DNA from: Gymnorhina tibicen
Lineage: Eukaryota > Chordata > Aves > Passeriformes > Artamidae
Assembly (NCBI GenBank): GCA_013399875.1
Contig: VXAZ01002480.1
Span: forward strand, 286,937-350,936
Length of the DNA: 64,000 nucleotides
Reading direction: 5' to 3'
Each line of letters starts with the position of its first letter. Position 1 is the first letter of the stretch. A program made the position numbers and the translations under genes. The notes beneath the pieces are model-generated. The model worked only from the letters and a program-made list of their open reading frames with translations, made no database searches and was not told where the DNA came from. Positions 1-10,953 of the stretch are shown here, in pieces.

Positions 1-520
1 CCCCCACCTCCCTGCCTGTCCTCCCGCCTGTCCCCCCTTCCTGCACTCTGCGCCTTTAGGAATGGGGGGACGTAGGGAACACTCATGCCTGACCTTACAG
101 CCACTGGTGAATTATTTGCAGAAAAAGTGCTCATGTCCTTCCTATGCATGTCCCTTCCTATTCCAGCCTGGATGATGCAGCAGCACCAGGGCCTGCCCGC
201 TGACTGGCAGTTATTTGCTTCCAATAAACTGGCTCTGCTCGAAGTGAGCTCCATAGTGTACATGCTCAAGTAGAGATTTTAATGCATTTTGACTGCAATT
301 ATAGTGTTTTTGATAACAAGATTTGGTAGTTTTACTGCAATTGAACTTACTTAAAAAGTTGGGTTTTAATTATGCAGGGGTATAAATAAAGGAGGATGGC
401 ATCTCCTGTGCCAAGCAGAGACTGGATTGAGGTAACCAAGTCCAGTTGGCTGCAGCTGCCCCAGAAAGGGGGATTACAAGCAGGGTGAAATCCCATCAGC
501 AGTATTTCCTGCTGCTTTAA

Positions 521-655
521 TCACAGAATCCCAGCATGGCTTGGATTGCAAGGGACCTTAAAGCTCATCCTGTTTCACCCCCTGCCATGGCCAGGGACAC
601 CTTCCACTATCCCAGGTTGCTCCAAGCCCCGTCCGGCCTGGCCTTGGACACCGCA
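521..655 (-). mobile_element. CR1 LINE fragment (3' end)
   Basis: The plus strand reads as the reverse complement of a CR1 3' end: an AGAATC-type tail remnant, then the GGGACCTTAAAGCTCATC block, then the segment matching 'ccatggccagggacacctt' and 'caggttgctccaagcccc'. Only about 135 bp of the element's 3' end remain. It lies inside PWWP2B intron 1. Confidence 0.85.
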
Positions 656-1654
656 CACTGTGTACCTGCACAGCACTCCTGCCCCTAACCTTCACCTCAG
701 GCACCTTCATCCTGGCTGGGTGGGGTTAGCTCTGCAGGACCAACAGTGACAGTGAGTTGGCAGAAGAAATACATGAACTTCATCCTGATTGCACACAAAA
801 GTTGGAGGGATGTAGGGAAAGGTGAACCTGGTGTTTCTCCTTGTGGGAAAAGTGAACTTCTCCTGGAAAGCCAAGTGTGTCAGATGAAGTGTCTCTCATT
901 CTGCTGTGGGTGGGAAGACGCTGGCATGAAATCCTCTTACAAGGAGCTCTGCCTGCTGTGGAAGGCAGCTTTGGGCTGGGTGGGGGCAGTGCCAGGGGCT
1001 GCGGGTGTGGCAGCTGGCTCAGGGTAGGATGGAACCAGGTGTAGTTGGCCTTCCCAGGGCGCTGCAGGAGCCTGATGAGCTTGGTCTGTCAGTGCATCCC
1101 CATGTGCAGTGTGCAGTGTGGGGGGGATAGAGAAAGCAAAAGCAGCCCTGGGCAGTGGCCGTGGTTTGCTCGTGCTGACCGGGCACTGCGGGTGCCTGGC
1201 AATAGGTGACAAGGTGAGAGTATCTGTGCGTGGCCTCCCTGGAGCTGTTCTCCTTCCCCCTGTGCCTGAGATGTAGGGCTGGGATGCACTATGTTTCACA
1301 GGGAGGTGGACAAGACAGCAGAGCTCCTCTTTACTCTGCCTGGAAGTGGTGTGGAAGGTGTGGAAGAAGCATGGTTCCTCAATGGAACTGCTCTCTTGGT
1401 CTTCGGAGACACTTCCAGTACAGGAGCAGTCCTGCCATGTCATGTGCCACAGTGGGATTTCACAGAGCTCATCTCTCCCCACCTGGCCATGGCCCCCCAA
1501 ACGAGTCATTCCATACCTGGCCATGTGGAAGGTGCTGCCACCAAAAATTAACTCTTAAGTTGCTTTGTCGTCCGGCGTGTCAGTTTGTGTCATCCCTTGG
1601 ACAAGGCAGGTCATGTCTTCTCCCAGAGTGCTGGCACTGGTGCTGCTGCACAGG

Positions 1655-1976
1655 CATGGAGTCAGTGAATGGTTTGGGTCTGAAGGGACCTCACAGGCCA
1701 TCCAGTGCCACCCCTGCCATGGCAGGGACACCTCCCACTGTCCCAGGCTGCTCCCAGCCCCAGTGTCCAGCCTGGCCTTGGGCACTGCCAGGGACCCAGG
1801 GGCAGCCACAGCTGCTCTGGGCACCCTGTGCCAGGGCCTGCCCACCATCACAGGGAAGAATTTCTTCCCAATATCCCATCTATCCCTGCCTTCTAGCACT
1901 GGGAAGCCATCATCCCTTGTCCTGTCCCTTCAGGCCCTACTGAGAAGTTTGTCCCCATCTTTCTAGCAGGGCTCCC
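1655..1976 (-). mobile_element. CR1 LINE fragment (3' end, about 320 bp)
   Basis: A longer minus-strand CR1 3' piece. In order it shows the 'atggtttgggtctgaaggga' block, the 'gccatggcagggacacct' block, the 'gaatttcttcccaatatccc' block and the 'cccttgtcctgtcccttcag' block, all in the order of the CR1 3' consensus. It lies inside PWWP2B intron 1. Several open frames over it are by-products of the repeat. Confidence 0.88.
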
Positions 1977-3751
1977 TGCTGACCTGGTGCCTGGCACAGG
2001 GTGACAGTTGTGGAGGGCAGTGGCCTGGGGTCTGTGGGCACAAGGCCGTGGCCAGCCCAGCAGGGTTACAGTGTGCTGGTACATTAACGTTACAGGCATA
2101 AACCATCCTGTGAGTGAACCTTTGGGTGCTCCAGTTCTGCCAGGCGAGGAGCTCCGTGCCACTCTGGAGGGTTCAGGGACCTGCCTGCTCAGAGCCAGGC
2201 TGTGGGAGTGGACAGGGGCCCTGCACGAGCAAGGGGAGTGGGCTTGTGTCTACATGAGGAGCAGTTTTCCATTGTGACCACGTCATGCAATCTCACTCCA
2301 TAAAATAACCATAATTTATAGCCATCATTTAATTCAGAAATGGTCTTACTTTGGATTATGAATGGTGCCAACATCTCTGTCTGGCTGTACACACTGTACT
2401 GGCTTTCTGGGTTGTCATTTAAAGACACCTACATTCTTGGTTGTCTGTGTTTAAAAAAAGCCTCTTAGAACAAAAATATTTTCTTCCAAATTACAACAGC
2501 TTAATCCTTTCCCAGTTAAACTGTCATTTAACAACAGGTTCTTGCACTTTTTCAGTAATGGGGAGGGACTTTGGAGGCTCCTCTCCATGGGGAAACCCAC
2601 AGCAGTGGCTTTGTGCTGCTCTTGGTGAGAAGTGTGGGACTGAGTGGATGCCTTCAGCTCCTCTTCTGCCCTTCTGCTAACGCTTACCAAACTGTCTCTG
2701 TGACACCACCAAGAAACTCCTCCCTTGCCTCAGGAGGGGTCCTTCCTTCCTGGTGATTGGAAAGAAAGCAAGGAAGGGAATGGGAATGTAGCATCCAAAA
2801 CCCACTGGTATTTGGTCTGTACCTGTTCTCCATTCCTCTGTCTCTTCTTCATGGCTCTCCTATACAACATTTCATTATTATTAAAGAAGCCCACATGCTT
2901 CACTGAGGTTTGTTCTCTGCAGAAGTGTCTGTGGAAAGCCAAGGCAGTGAGCGTTGCCCAGCTGGAGTCAGTGTTTCAGGGCAGAATCTGTCCCAGTGCT
3001 GTGTTAGTGTAATATTACTAATGCCAGGCCAAGGGCATAAATTCATAAATTTTGGAGACATTAACTGCAGTTGTGAGTTTCAGCATTTCAGAGGATTTGC
3101 TTTTGCCAATATCCAGGCAAGATACTGTGTCCGGACTTTGGTGGCCTGTAATGAGACTTGGCACTGAAGGACAGAATATCATCGTTGTTAACCTTGCTGT
3201 TCTGAAGGAGCAATGGGTTCCTTATGTTAACAAATACAGCTGTATACAGAGAGGCCCAGGAAGAGGAGCAGAGCTGTGTCTTGGTGAACCTGTGCAAGTT
3301 ATCCACCCAAGTCAAGGTGTTCAGGTTTAGAATGAAAAGCTGGAAAATCAGCCATGCATCTACAGTGAGAAGGGCAGTTTCATAGCTCCCTAGGCTAATC
3401 CGTATCACATCCCTCCTCTGGCCTTGCCAGCCTGCTGATGCAGTAAACTACTTTGTGGGATAAAACTTACAACTTCTTAGAGCAAAACTGTGTGCAAAGA
3501 GTTCATAGAAATAGAGGGTTTGATCCCTGTGCCTTTTTTGGGAGAAGAGTGGGACACCTTGCCAAATTTCTGCACTGCTGTTATTTATTTCAGTGGCAGA
3601 ATTGGCCGCTTGGTCTTAAAAGTCGAGAGAAAAGTGTTGAGTTCTTAGTACTGAAGTTGTGGGAGGTCAGGATCTTTTGGGTTCCCAGAGAAGCACCTTT
3701 CAAAGCTCCTGACTCTGTTTCTTTCCCTCCCTGTCCTTCTCACCCCCTTTT

Positions 3752-3754
3752 AGG
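3752..3754 (+). other. PWWP2B: Splice acceptor of PWWP2B exon 2
   Basis: AG at 3752-3753 follows about 35 nt of nearly pure pyrimidine. The first complete codons after it (3755 on) read SGLFCLP. From memory, human PWWP2B carries a nearly identical SGLFGLP just before its proline-rich stretch, so I place the exon boundary here. A second AG at 3788-3789 after a good pyrimidine tract is in the same frame. If it were used, it would delete 12 codons. Confidence 0.75.
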
Positions 3755-5383
3755 TCTGGATTGTTCTGTCTCCCGTCCTCCTTCCCCAGGCACGAGGACC
3801 CCCCCGCCGACGCCTGTGCTAACGGAGCTGCCGACGGCGCGGGTGCCGCGCAGGGCGAGCCGGAGCCGCAGCCCGCCGGTGACCAGCCTGCCAAGGGGAA
3901 CGGCGAGGAGCAAGTGCCGCCGCTCCTGCCGGCGCCGGGCAGCCTCCCGCCCTACCCGCCGTACTTCGAGGGAGCCCCCTTCCCCCGGCCCCTGTGGCTG
4001 CGGCACACCTACAACCAGTGGGTCCCGCAGCCGCCGCCACGGACTATAAAGAGGACGAGGAGGCGTTTGTCGCGCAACAGGGACCCGGGGAGGCTCATCA
4101 TGAGCACCATCAGGCTGCGGCCCAGGCAGGTGCTCTGCGAGAAGTGCAAGAACACTCTGAACCCCGAGGACGCGAACGCGCCGCGGCAGAACGCCAAAAC
4201 CAGGAGGAAGCTGAGCATTCAGGACAAGGAGCAGAAAAAGCACAGCGACTCTGAGTACACGGAGAAAAGGAACAAAAGAGAGAAGAGGGAGGATGACAAG
4301 TTTTCTGGGGAACTGGTGCATCGAACGCCGGTTATAAAAATATCCTACAGTACTCCACAAGGGAAAGGTGAAGTGGTAAAAATCCCTTCCCGGGTTCATG
4401 GCTCGGTCAAACCATTCTGTCCAGAGCGAGTATTGCAGAACGGAGCCGGGGACCAAGAGGAGACCAGGGACTCTGAACGGTGTCAACAAACCAAATGTTT
4501 AATGGACAAGTCAGCAGGCAGCCAGCTTGCTTCCATTCCAAAACTGAAGCTCACACGGCCAATGCATTCCAGTGTGGATGTCCCACCCCCAAAGATACGG
4601 CTGAAGCCCCATCGCATCAACGATGGTCAGAGTGTTTCAATTTATAAGGCAGAACTGATTGACGAAATCAATGTCCTTCAGAACAGCACGGACTCCAATC
4701 CCGGAGCGTTTTACAATGATGAGTCCACCGACAGAAGTTTGGCTGAGATGTCTTCAGGAAGTTCAGGTGAAGATGATGACTTTAAAAGGTTTCCCCAGGG
4801 TAAAGATGGACATGATAACTTGGCTTTCCTCATGAATTACCGTAAAAGAAAAGCAGATTCTTCTAGTTTATCGGTGTGTAGCAATGACAGTCTAGATGAA
4901 TCCAAGTCTTCTAGTTCAGAAGTGACATCACCAGAACTGGGTGACTTTTTGCCTGGTGATGATGCCTCCGTCTCTTCATCTTCAAAAGATGAGCGTAAAA
5001 TTGTGCCGCCACTGACAGTCAGACTGCACACCCAGAGTGTGTCTAAATGTGTGACAGAAGATGGAAGGACTGTTTCAGTGGGGGATATTGTCTGGGGTAA
5101 AATTCATGGGTTTCCGTGGTGGCCAGCACGTGTTCTTGACATAAACCTCAGCCAGAAGGAAAACGGGGAACCTTCGTGGCGAGAAGCTAAAGTGTCATGG
5201 TTTGGTTCTCCGACGACTTCGTTCTTATCTGTTTCAAAACTCTCTCCTTTCTCGGAATTTTTCAAACTGAGATTTAATCGCAAGAAGAAAGGGATGTACC
5301 GGAAAGCGATCACGGAAGCTGCAAAGGCAGTCGAGCACCTGACTCCAGAAATACGAGATCTCTTAACACAGTTTGAGACATAA
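3754..5383 (+). CDS. PWWP2B: PWWP domain-containing protein 2B, exon 2 (5' partial)
   Basis: Chromatin-binding nuclear protein. The PWWP2A/PWWP2B family binds nucleosomes in transcribed chromatin and recruits an MTA1-HDAC-RBBP subcomplex of NuRD to regulate histone acetylation (established for mammals). The visible part is 542 residues; human PWWP2B is about 590, and exon 1 is upstream. Numbering from the first full codon at 3755: SGLFCLP 1-7; proline-rich block 61-77; basic nuclear-localisation-like KRTRRRLSRNR 99-109; conserved CEKC with C128 and C131; conserved block starting TPVIKISYSTPQGKG near 191; acidic SSGSSGEDDDF 333-343; serine-rich linker; GDIVWGK from 443 and the PWWP motif itself at 454-457 (nt 5114-5125); basic FNRKKKG; ending LLTQFET. 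The C-terminal domain matches PWWP2B (HGFPWWPARVLDI) better than PWWP2A (YGFPWWPARILTI). An open-frame start at 3761 is a TTG codon, not a true start. The frame is intact. Confidence 0.96.
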
Positions 5384-5401
5384 CTTTGCCTCCAGTATCA
5401 G
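5384..5401 (+). other. PWWP2B: PWWP2B 3' UTR start and splice donor
   Basis: The stop codon TAA is at 5381-5383. Eighteen nt later comes CAG|GTGAGT (exon end 5401, intron from 5402), a near-perfect donor. The arrangement suggests that the main 3' UTR is in a separate downstream exon. Because the stop lies less than 50 nt before the junction, such splicing should not trigger nonsense-mediated decay. If the donor is skipped, an ATTAAA at 5492-5497 could end a short 3' UTR instead. Confidence 0.6.
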
Positions 5402-7940
5402 GTGAGTGATTGCTAGACTAATGCTTCCCATGAAAAGCCTCCTGCTGCTTTTTTAATCTGTATTCCACTATTTGTTTGCATTTGTTTTTCCATTAAATCT
5501 GAGATTGACAATTGTAAAACTTAGATGCTTGGCTGTTAGTTGGTGGGAGTAATTTCAGAGGTGGTGAGAAGCTTTCATTCCAAACTCTTTTGGGAACTGT
5601 GGGAATTGGAGCCCCTGTTCCAGAGGGAGGTGCAGGCCAGGCAGGACGCCGTGAGGAAGCAGCACTGCCTGCCTGTTCAAGGAGCTGATAAACCTGTAGC
5701 CCTGTGCCATTCACAGCTGGGATGTGGCGAGTATTGAAGTGCTTTGTTCGCGTCAGAACTAACCCCGTGTACCTGGAAGACTAACAGCTCCTAGGCTTTC
5801 AGTTTCCTTGGGTCAAAGAACTAAAACTTTCACTGGAATGAGGATGACATTTATCATATGTATGTGCTGGCGCCCAGCAGTTACCTGTAACAGTTCAGGG
5901 CCCTTGGGGGCCCTTTGTTTCCCTGCCTCTGATCCCTCTGGTTTGGATTTCTTATGAAGGCCCTTTATGGCTCCTCAAAATGATTGTACCAAAAACTGTC
6001 TGGGGGGAACAGTATTTCAGTATCTCTCACAGTACTTGAGGTTTGGTTTGTACCTAAATTTTCAGCGTTTCTCTGGGGAATGGCCTGGATCAAATTAACT
6101 TCCTTTGGGCTTCACCTCTGTGTGAGGACGTTAGATGGGAATAGAAACGTGAGAGCTGATTCTTTGTAATGCATGGGGATGGGTTTCCCTTTCTCATCAA
6201 ACAGTCTGCCTGGGATGAAAATTTGGTACCTAAAATACAGGATGTGGTGTGACTGGGAATAGAAGTCCAAGGGAAAATCCAGTGACTTGGATAAAACCTG
6301 GAATAATTTCACAACGTTTCAGTCATCACTGTCCAGACAAGACCTCATCTGTGATGGTATTAGACAAGGGGAGGGATTAACCTTCTGTCAAAAAACCAGA
6401 AGTAACCACTAGGAAGAGCCTTGTGTCAAAGGCCATGCTTTATGCGGTGTGGTTCGTTATGTTGTCCCCTGAATGCTCTGCTCTGTTTCATGCTTGAAGG
6501 ACTCTGAGTGAGCAAGTCAGTGCTGCTCCTGTAGGCTTCATCTGAACTGTCATAATCCAGTGGGACTGGCATGGTCAGTGCTCATGTAACCCTGATGGAA
6601 AATGGGATTTTTGTCATACCCTCTGTCGTGGGACTTCATGCCTTGCTTGAGTGTGATGAAGGACTTGCTTTGCTTGGGTTGTGACTCCATCTCAGCAAGC
6701 CTGGCTGGAGTAAATAACCAGAGCATGACATATTCAGGCTGTGTATTCGGGGTGTTGGACAACTGCAGCAGCAGCATTTCAGCTTCCTTCTTGATCTTGC
6801 CTGCAGAACTGCTGCTTAACTCTGGCTAAAGACTTTATTATATCGAGAGTGTTTGGATTGGACCCAAATTCTTATTAGCTAGATCAGGAGTATAAATAAA
6901 CCTGCTGCCCAGAATGTACTGTCCTTCCAGTGGAAGAGTCGTGGCCAATCCATGGCTCCTGTCTGGACAGTGTTCCGGTTAAAGAAGCAGCAAATTGTAT
7001 CCTCTGAACTTCTCCACTGTGTCTGTGAGCAGTTTGGGACAAAGGTCGTGAACGTCATCATCATTCCTGACATCTGTCCTTGCCATTATGGGTCCTGGGT
7101 GACCTGGCATCGCCCAGCTGGAGGAGAAGGGACAACTTGGAGAAGCACCTAATGCTTCAGATCGGACAGACTGGCTGTGCCCGTCAGTCCTTGGGGAGTA
7201 GGAAAGCTATGGCCAAGAGGAGTTCCAAGCCCAGAGCTGGAGGTCAGAATGGGAGGATCTTGCCCACCGCCCGTCAGCCCGCAGAGAACGCCGGCTGCTG
7301 GTACCAGCAGGACCTGGCCAGGGTGGGGGTGACAGGCGGCAGGGCAGGGCCTCGAGAAGCAGAAGCAGCCCTTGCTCCAGAGACACGATGGGATCTGAGC
7401 TACAGGTACGGAGCAGGTCTGTAAATGGGGGGAAACAAGAACATCTGGATAACATGTGGATAAGAAAATTATGGGATGGCCTGGATTAGACCAAACCTTT
7501 CCTTCCCTCTGTGCTCTTCAGCCAAACCTCTGCGTGTGTATATGGGTATATACATTTACCATGTATCACTATTTGGTTGGCCTGCTTCAGCTGGCTTTCC
7601 ACAGGTGATTTCCTGCCTCACATGTCTGAGCTGAGCTGCCAACACAGTCTGCCAGGCTGAAGACAACATGACAGTTGGATAAAGAACTGCAAAACTAGAA
7701 AAGCAGAACTACACAACTTCCCATATTCCACATGTCACATTTACCTAGATTCCCAATCAGACCAGCATGTCTGGAGTTTTGGTACATCACTTATAAAACT
7801 GCTCATTATTTCAGAGAATTGTCTGTACCTAATTCTGTCCATGCAGGAGGATTGAATTTTGTTGCTTTGCTTGATTTTCCATAAGGTAGAATTGAAATGT
7901 TTCCTTCAGCTGCTCGCTGGCTGTCCTTTCCTGAAGGACG
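5402..7940. other. Non-coding, downstream of PWWP2B exon 2
   Basis: Either intron 2 of PWWP2B or intergenic sequence. Frames are short and unrelated to known proteins. An ATTAAA at 5492 and an AATAAA at about 6893 are possible poly(A) signals, but nothing decides whether they are used. I see no repeat family here. Confidence 0.6.
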
Positions 7941-8113
7941 ACATGAAATGGTTTGGGCTGGAAGGGACCCTGACATCCATCCCATTCCACCCCCCGCCCT
8001 GGGCAGGGACACCTTCCACTATCCCAGATGGCTCCCAGCCCCAGTGTCCAGCCTGGCCTTGGACACTTCCAGGGGTCCAGGGGCAGCCACAGCTTCTCTG
8101 GGTAACCTGGTAG
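7941..8113 (-). mobile_element. CR1 LINE fragment (3' end)
   Basis: The plus strand shows 'atggtttgggctggaaggga', then the 'gggcagggacaccttccact' block and the 'ggcagccacagcttctctgg' block, so the element is on the minus strand and cut off at both ends. About 173 bp. Confidence 0.88.
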
Positions 8114-10830
8114 TACTGGATGGGAACACTATAAAATCCATCATGCTGGGGCTTCACTGGCAGCAGCACAAAGATTTTTGTCATCAGAAAGAGTCCACGA
8201 GGTGACTTCAACACTGACACCGCTGGTGCTAATCCTGGGCACAGCAGAGGTTTGTGACTGGTGACACTTTCTATTGTGAAACTTCCTGTCTTCTAGCATG
8301 TGATCTGTTCTGCAGAGGGTAGTTACTGGAAAAATGTACAAACACTGCAGGTCATTTGTGGATGCATAAAACCGGAAAAATTTGATTTTTTTTTTTTTTT
8401 TAAACTTGGTTTGAGTTGGAAAAGCTGGTAGGATCACTTGTTGTTACTGCTTTGTCCTTGGGGCTTCTTTGCAAAGAAAGTACTAGTCAGGTAATGACGG
8501 GGTTTTAATTAAGTAAAACAAGTTTCTGGAGAAACAACAGGCAGAGTAGCAGCCTGTAGAACTCAAACTTGTAAGAGTTGGTTTAGAGCAGTGCCAGGAG
8601 AGACATGTCCGCTCAGCATCTTCTGGTGCTGCTCTGTAGCTTCACTGGCGTGTGACATGAAGGAGCAGCTCAAGGCACAAGGAAAGCAGTTGCCCCTGGC
8701 TCGGGGTGACAGATGTTTGCCTTTCCCTTAAGGAAACCCCATCTGAAGGCTGGGAAGGGGGAGCAAGGACCCTTGGGTTGGTGTCACACACGTTTTACCG
8801 GGAATGAGCAGTGGCTGTGGCCACAGCTCCAGCTGTGCCTCGGGCTGGGGCACGGGAGGGACGGAGACCTGCGTTTCCAAGGGCCACCCTTCCCCTGCAC
8901 CAGGAATGCATCGTGCGGTGGGATCGGGGGTTTACAAGGAGCATGTCTTGCTCCAGCCCTGCTGTGTGGGGAGGGTGTTCCTGCAGGTCCTGCTGTGCCA
9001 CAGGGCTGGGCCTGCTGTTCCGTGATCCTCCTGAGCAGCTCCTCATGGCAGATGCCCCCTCCCTGCACACAGACATGCAGTAAAACCTCTAGCAAAAACT
9101 GCTGGTAGGTTTTCATCTACATCTCTGCATGAAACAAGTTTACAAGATGTGTATTCCTTTGCTTTTTCAGTCTGGAAAATCCTTTCTTCTTCCTCTCTCT
9201 CCCCTGTCCCCAAGCTGTGACTGTGGAACCATTAAAGTTGCAAATGCTGAAGGCTTTCATTTTAACTGCTATGAGCTTAATAGACCCTCAGTGTCAGTAC
9301 ATCAAGCCATCTATCACACTATTACTGTGTGCAGCACACTCAGAGCTGGCTGCATGCTCACTGTCTATAGAATAAACCACCAATGTAAAACCTGCAACAT
9401 CACCTTGTGACCTCACCTTCAAACGTCTTCAGGGCTCTGTGTGTCCATGCAGCCAGTGCTGCTGCCAGCAGCTTGTGAATAACATAAATCACTCCTCTTT
9501 TCCTTTTACCTCCTCTCTTCTGCTCTACCAGTGGCACAAAAATATTGTACCCTGATATAAAGTGAGGGGGATGATTGGTGTGATAGCTGTATTTTTTAAC
9601 ATACCTGCCTGGTCACATGGAATGTTTCAGCACAGAAGGTGAATGCTTGAGATTTTTCTTGGCCTGCTTTCTAGATGCTTCAGTCCACTAAAACCAGGTA
9701 TGCAACTTAATTACTGTTTCACAGTCTTCCTGCAAACTGCCTGGAGTCAGCATCTCTGCATGCTAATACAAGGTGGGAGAACAAGTCCAAAATAGACTGT
9801 GCTGCATTTTTGTGTGCCCGGCGCTGATGGTTGGAGCTGCACGCCGGGTGACATCCCGCTGATCTTCCCGTTCCGGAAAGCACTTGCCCGTTGTGCCCAG
9901 GGACTGCCTTTGGAGACACCCAGGTCCGTCCCCTCCCCATCCCGCCATCCGTGGCCCCTCTCCGTCCGCTCTCTGCTCCCAGGCGTATTCTTTGGAAATG
10001 CCACCAGGCCGTACATTGTGCTATTTCTAACTGCACCTGCGCTGTGCCGATGCCCAGGAATGCGATCGGCTTTCAGGAGCTGTAACTTCAGCTGCTGGAG
10101 GAGATTGTATCCACCCAAGGGCTTAGTGACTCCCTTGGGAGCACAGCTCCCGGGGCTGAGGGTCTCCAAGCTCCAGCTGGAGCTTTGGGCCTCTGCTGGT
10201 TGTGCTGGCCCAGCGTGCCCACAGTGGGCAGGGCAGGTGGGTGTCCCACAGCAGTGTCACCAGCCCACAGAGCTCCCAGTGCCTGTAGGAGCCGCGCAGG
10301 GTCAGGGCTGTGCCGGGATCTCGGGGCAATAAATGGGAGAGATGTGTGGACAAAGAACCTGGAAACTGGGTTCTCTGAAAACTTACAAATAATGTAAAAG
10401 CAAAATTTCTGTATGTTTTCCTGAATATTTACTCATCTGGTTTTTGAACTCAAGTGGAGGTGTCCAAATTGCAGCTACAATTCCCCTTTTCCCAGCAAGT
10501 TTGGAGAGCAGCAGGGTGGGAGCTGAGGGGCACCCAGCAGAGTTCTCTGGCCTCCCAGGCAGGGCTCGGAGCTCATCCTGCCCCCGTGGTGCTTAAGCAG
10601 GTATTTGTACAGTACTGAGTACCTCCAATGTGCACTTACACAAAGGTTTCTTTGGGTCAAAAAGGAATTGGGGATTTTGGGAAATTTGGCAGTAGCTCTG
10701 TGTAGGGAAGGGTGCCTGTGCTCTGCAGGTGAGGAACAAACAGGATCTTCACACAGCAGCCGTGCATTGCTAATGGCACATGCAGCTGCTGGGCTCGTGG
10801 GGCCGGGTGACACAACGGTGACACAAACTG
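8114..10830. other. Non-coding stretch
   Basis: Contains a T homopolymer of about 14 at 8387-8401. No gene was recognised. Open frames of up to 177 codons near 9.8-10.3 kb lie in GC-rich sequence, overlap on both strands and resemble no known family. Confidence 0.5.
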
Positions 10831-10953
10831 TAGAATCACAGAAGGGTTTGTGTTGGAAGGGACCTTAAAGATCATTTTGTTCCACCCCCCTGCCATGGCC
10901 AGGGACACCTTCCACTATCCCAGGTTGCTCCAAGCCCCATCTAGCATGGTGTT
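10831..10953 (-). mobile_element. CR1 LINE fragment (3' end)
   Basis: Reads 'tagaatcacagaagggtttg', then 'ggaagggaccttaaagatca', then the 'ccatggccagggacacctt' and 'caggttgctccaagccccat' blocks. This is the reverse complement of the CR1 terminus, including part of its short tail repeat. Confidence 0.9.

Larger units (their letters stand above)
1..3753 (+). other. PWWP2B: 3' part of PWWP2B intron 1
   Basis: This stretch precedes the coding exon and ends in a long pyrimidine-rich tract followed by AG at 3752-3753, a standard splice acceptor. All frames are broken by stops, and nothing resembles the missing N-terminal exon of the protein, so that exon must lie before the window. Two CR1 pieces sit at 521-655 and 1655-1976. 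The remainder is unique sequence in which I see no further element. AATAAA motifs at about 223 and 384 are taken as chance, because the gene continues past them. Confidence 0.8.

Noticed and set aside
1230..1943. 237-codon frame as a gene
   Set aside because: Its 3' half is a CR1 fragment in antisense, and the rest matches nothing.
3761..3763. Start codon for PWWP2B at 3761
   Set aside because: The codon is TTG, it sits just inside a splice acceptor, and the family's N-terminal exon is missing; translation must begin upstream of the window.
3740..4489. 249-codon open frame antisense to PWWP2B exon 2
   Set aside because: It lies wholly opposite a clearly conserved coding exon in GC-rich DNA and resembles no protein.
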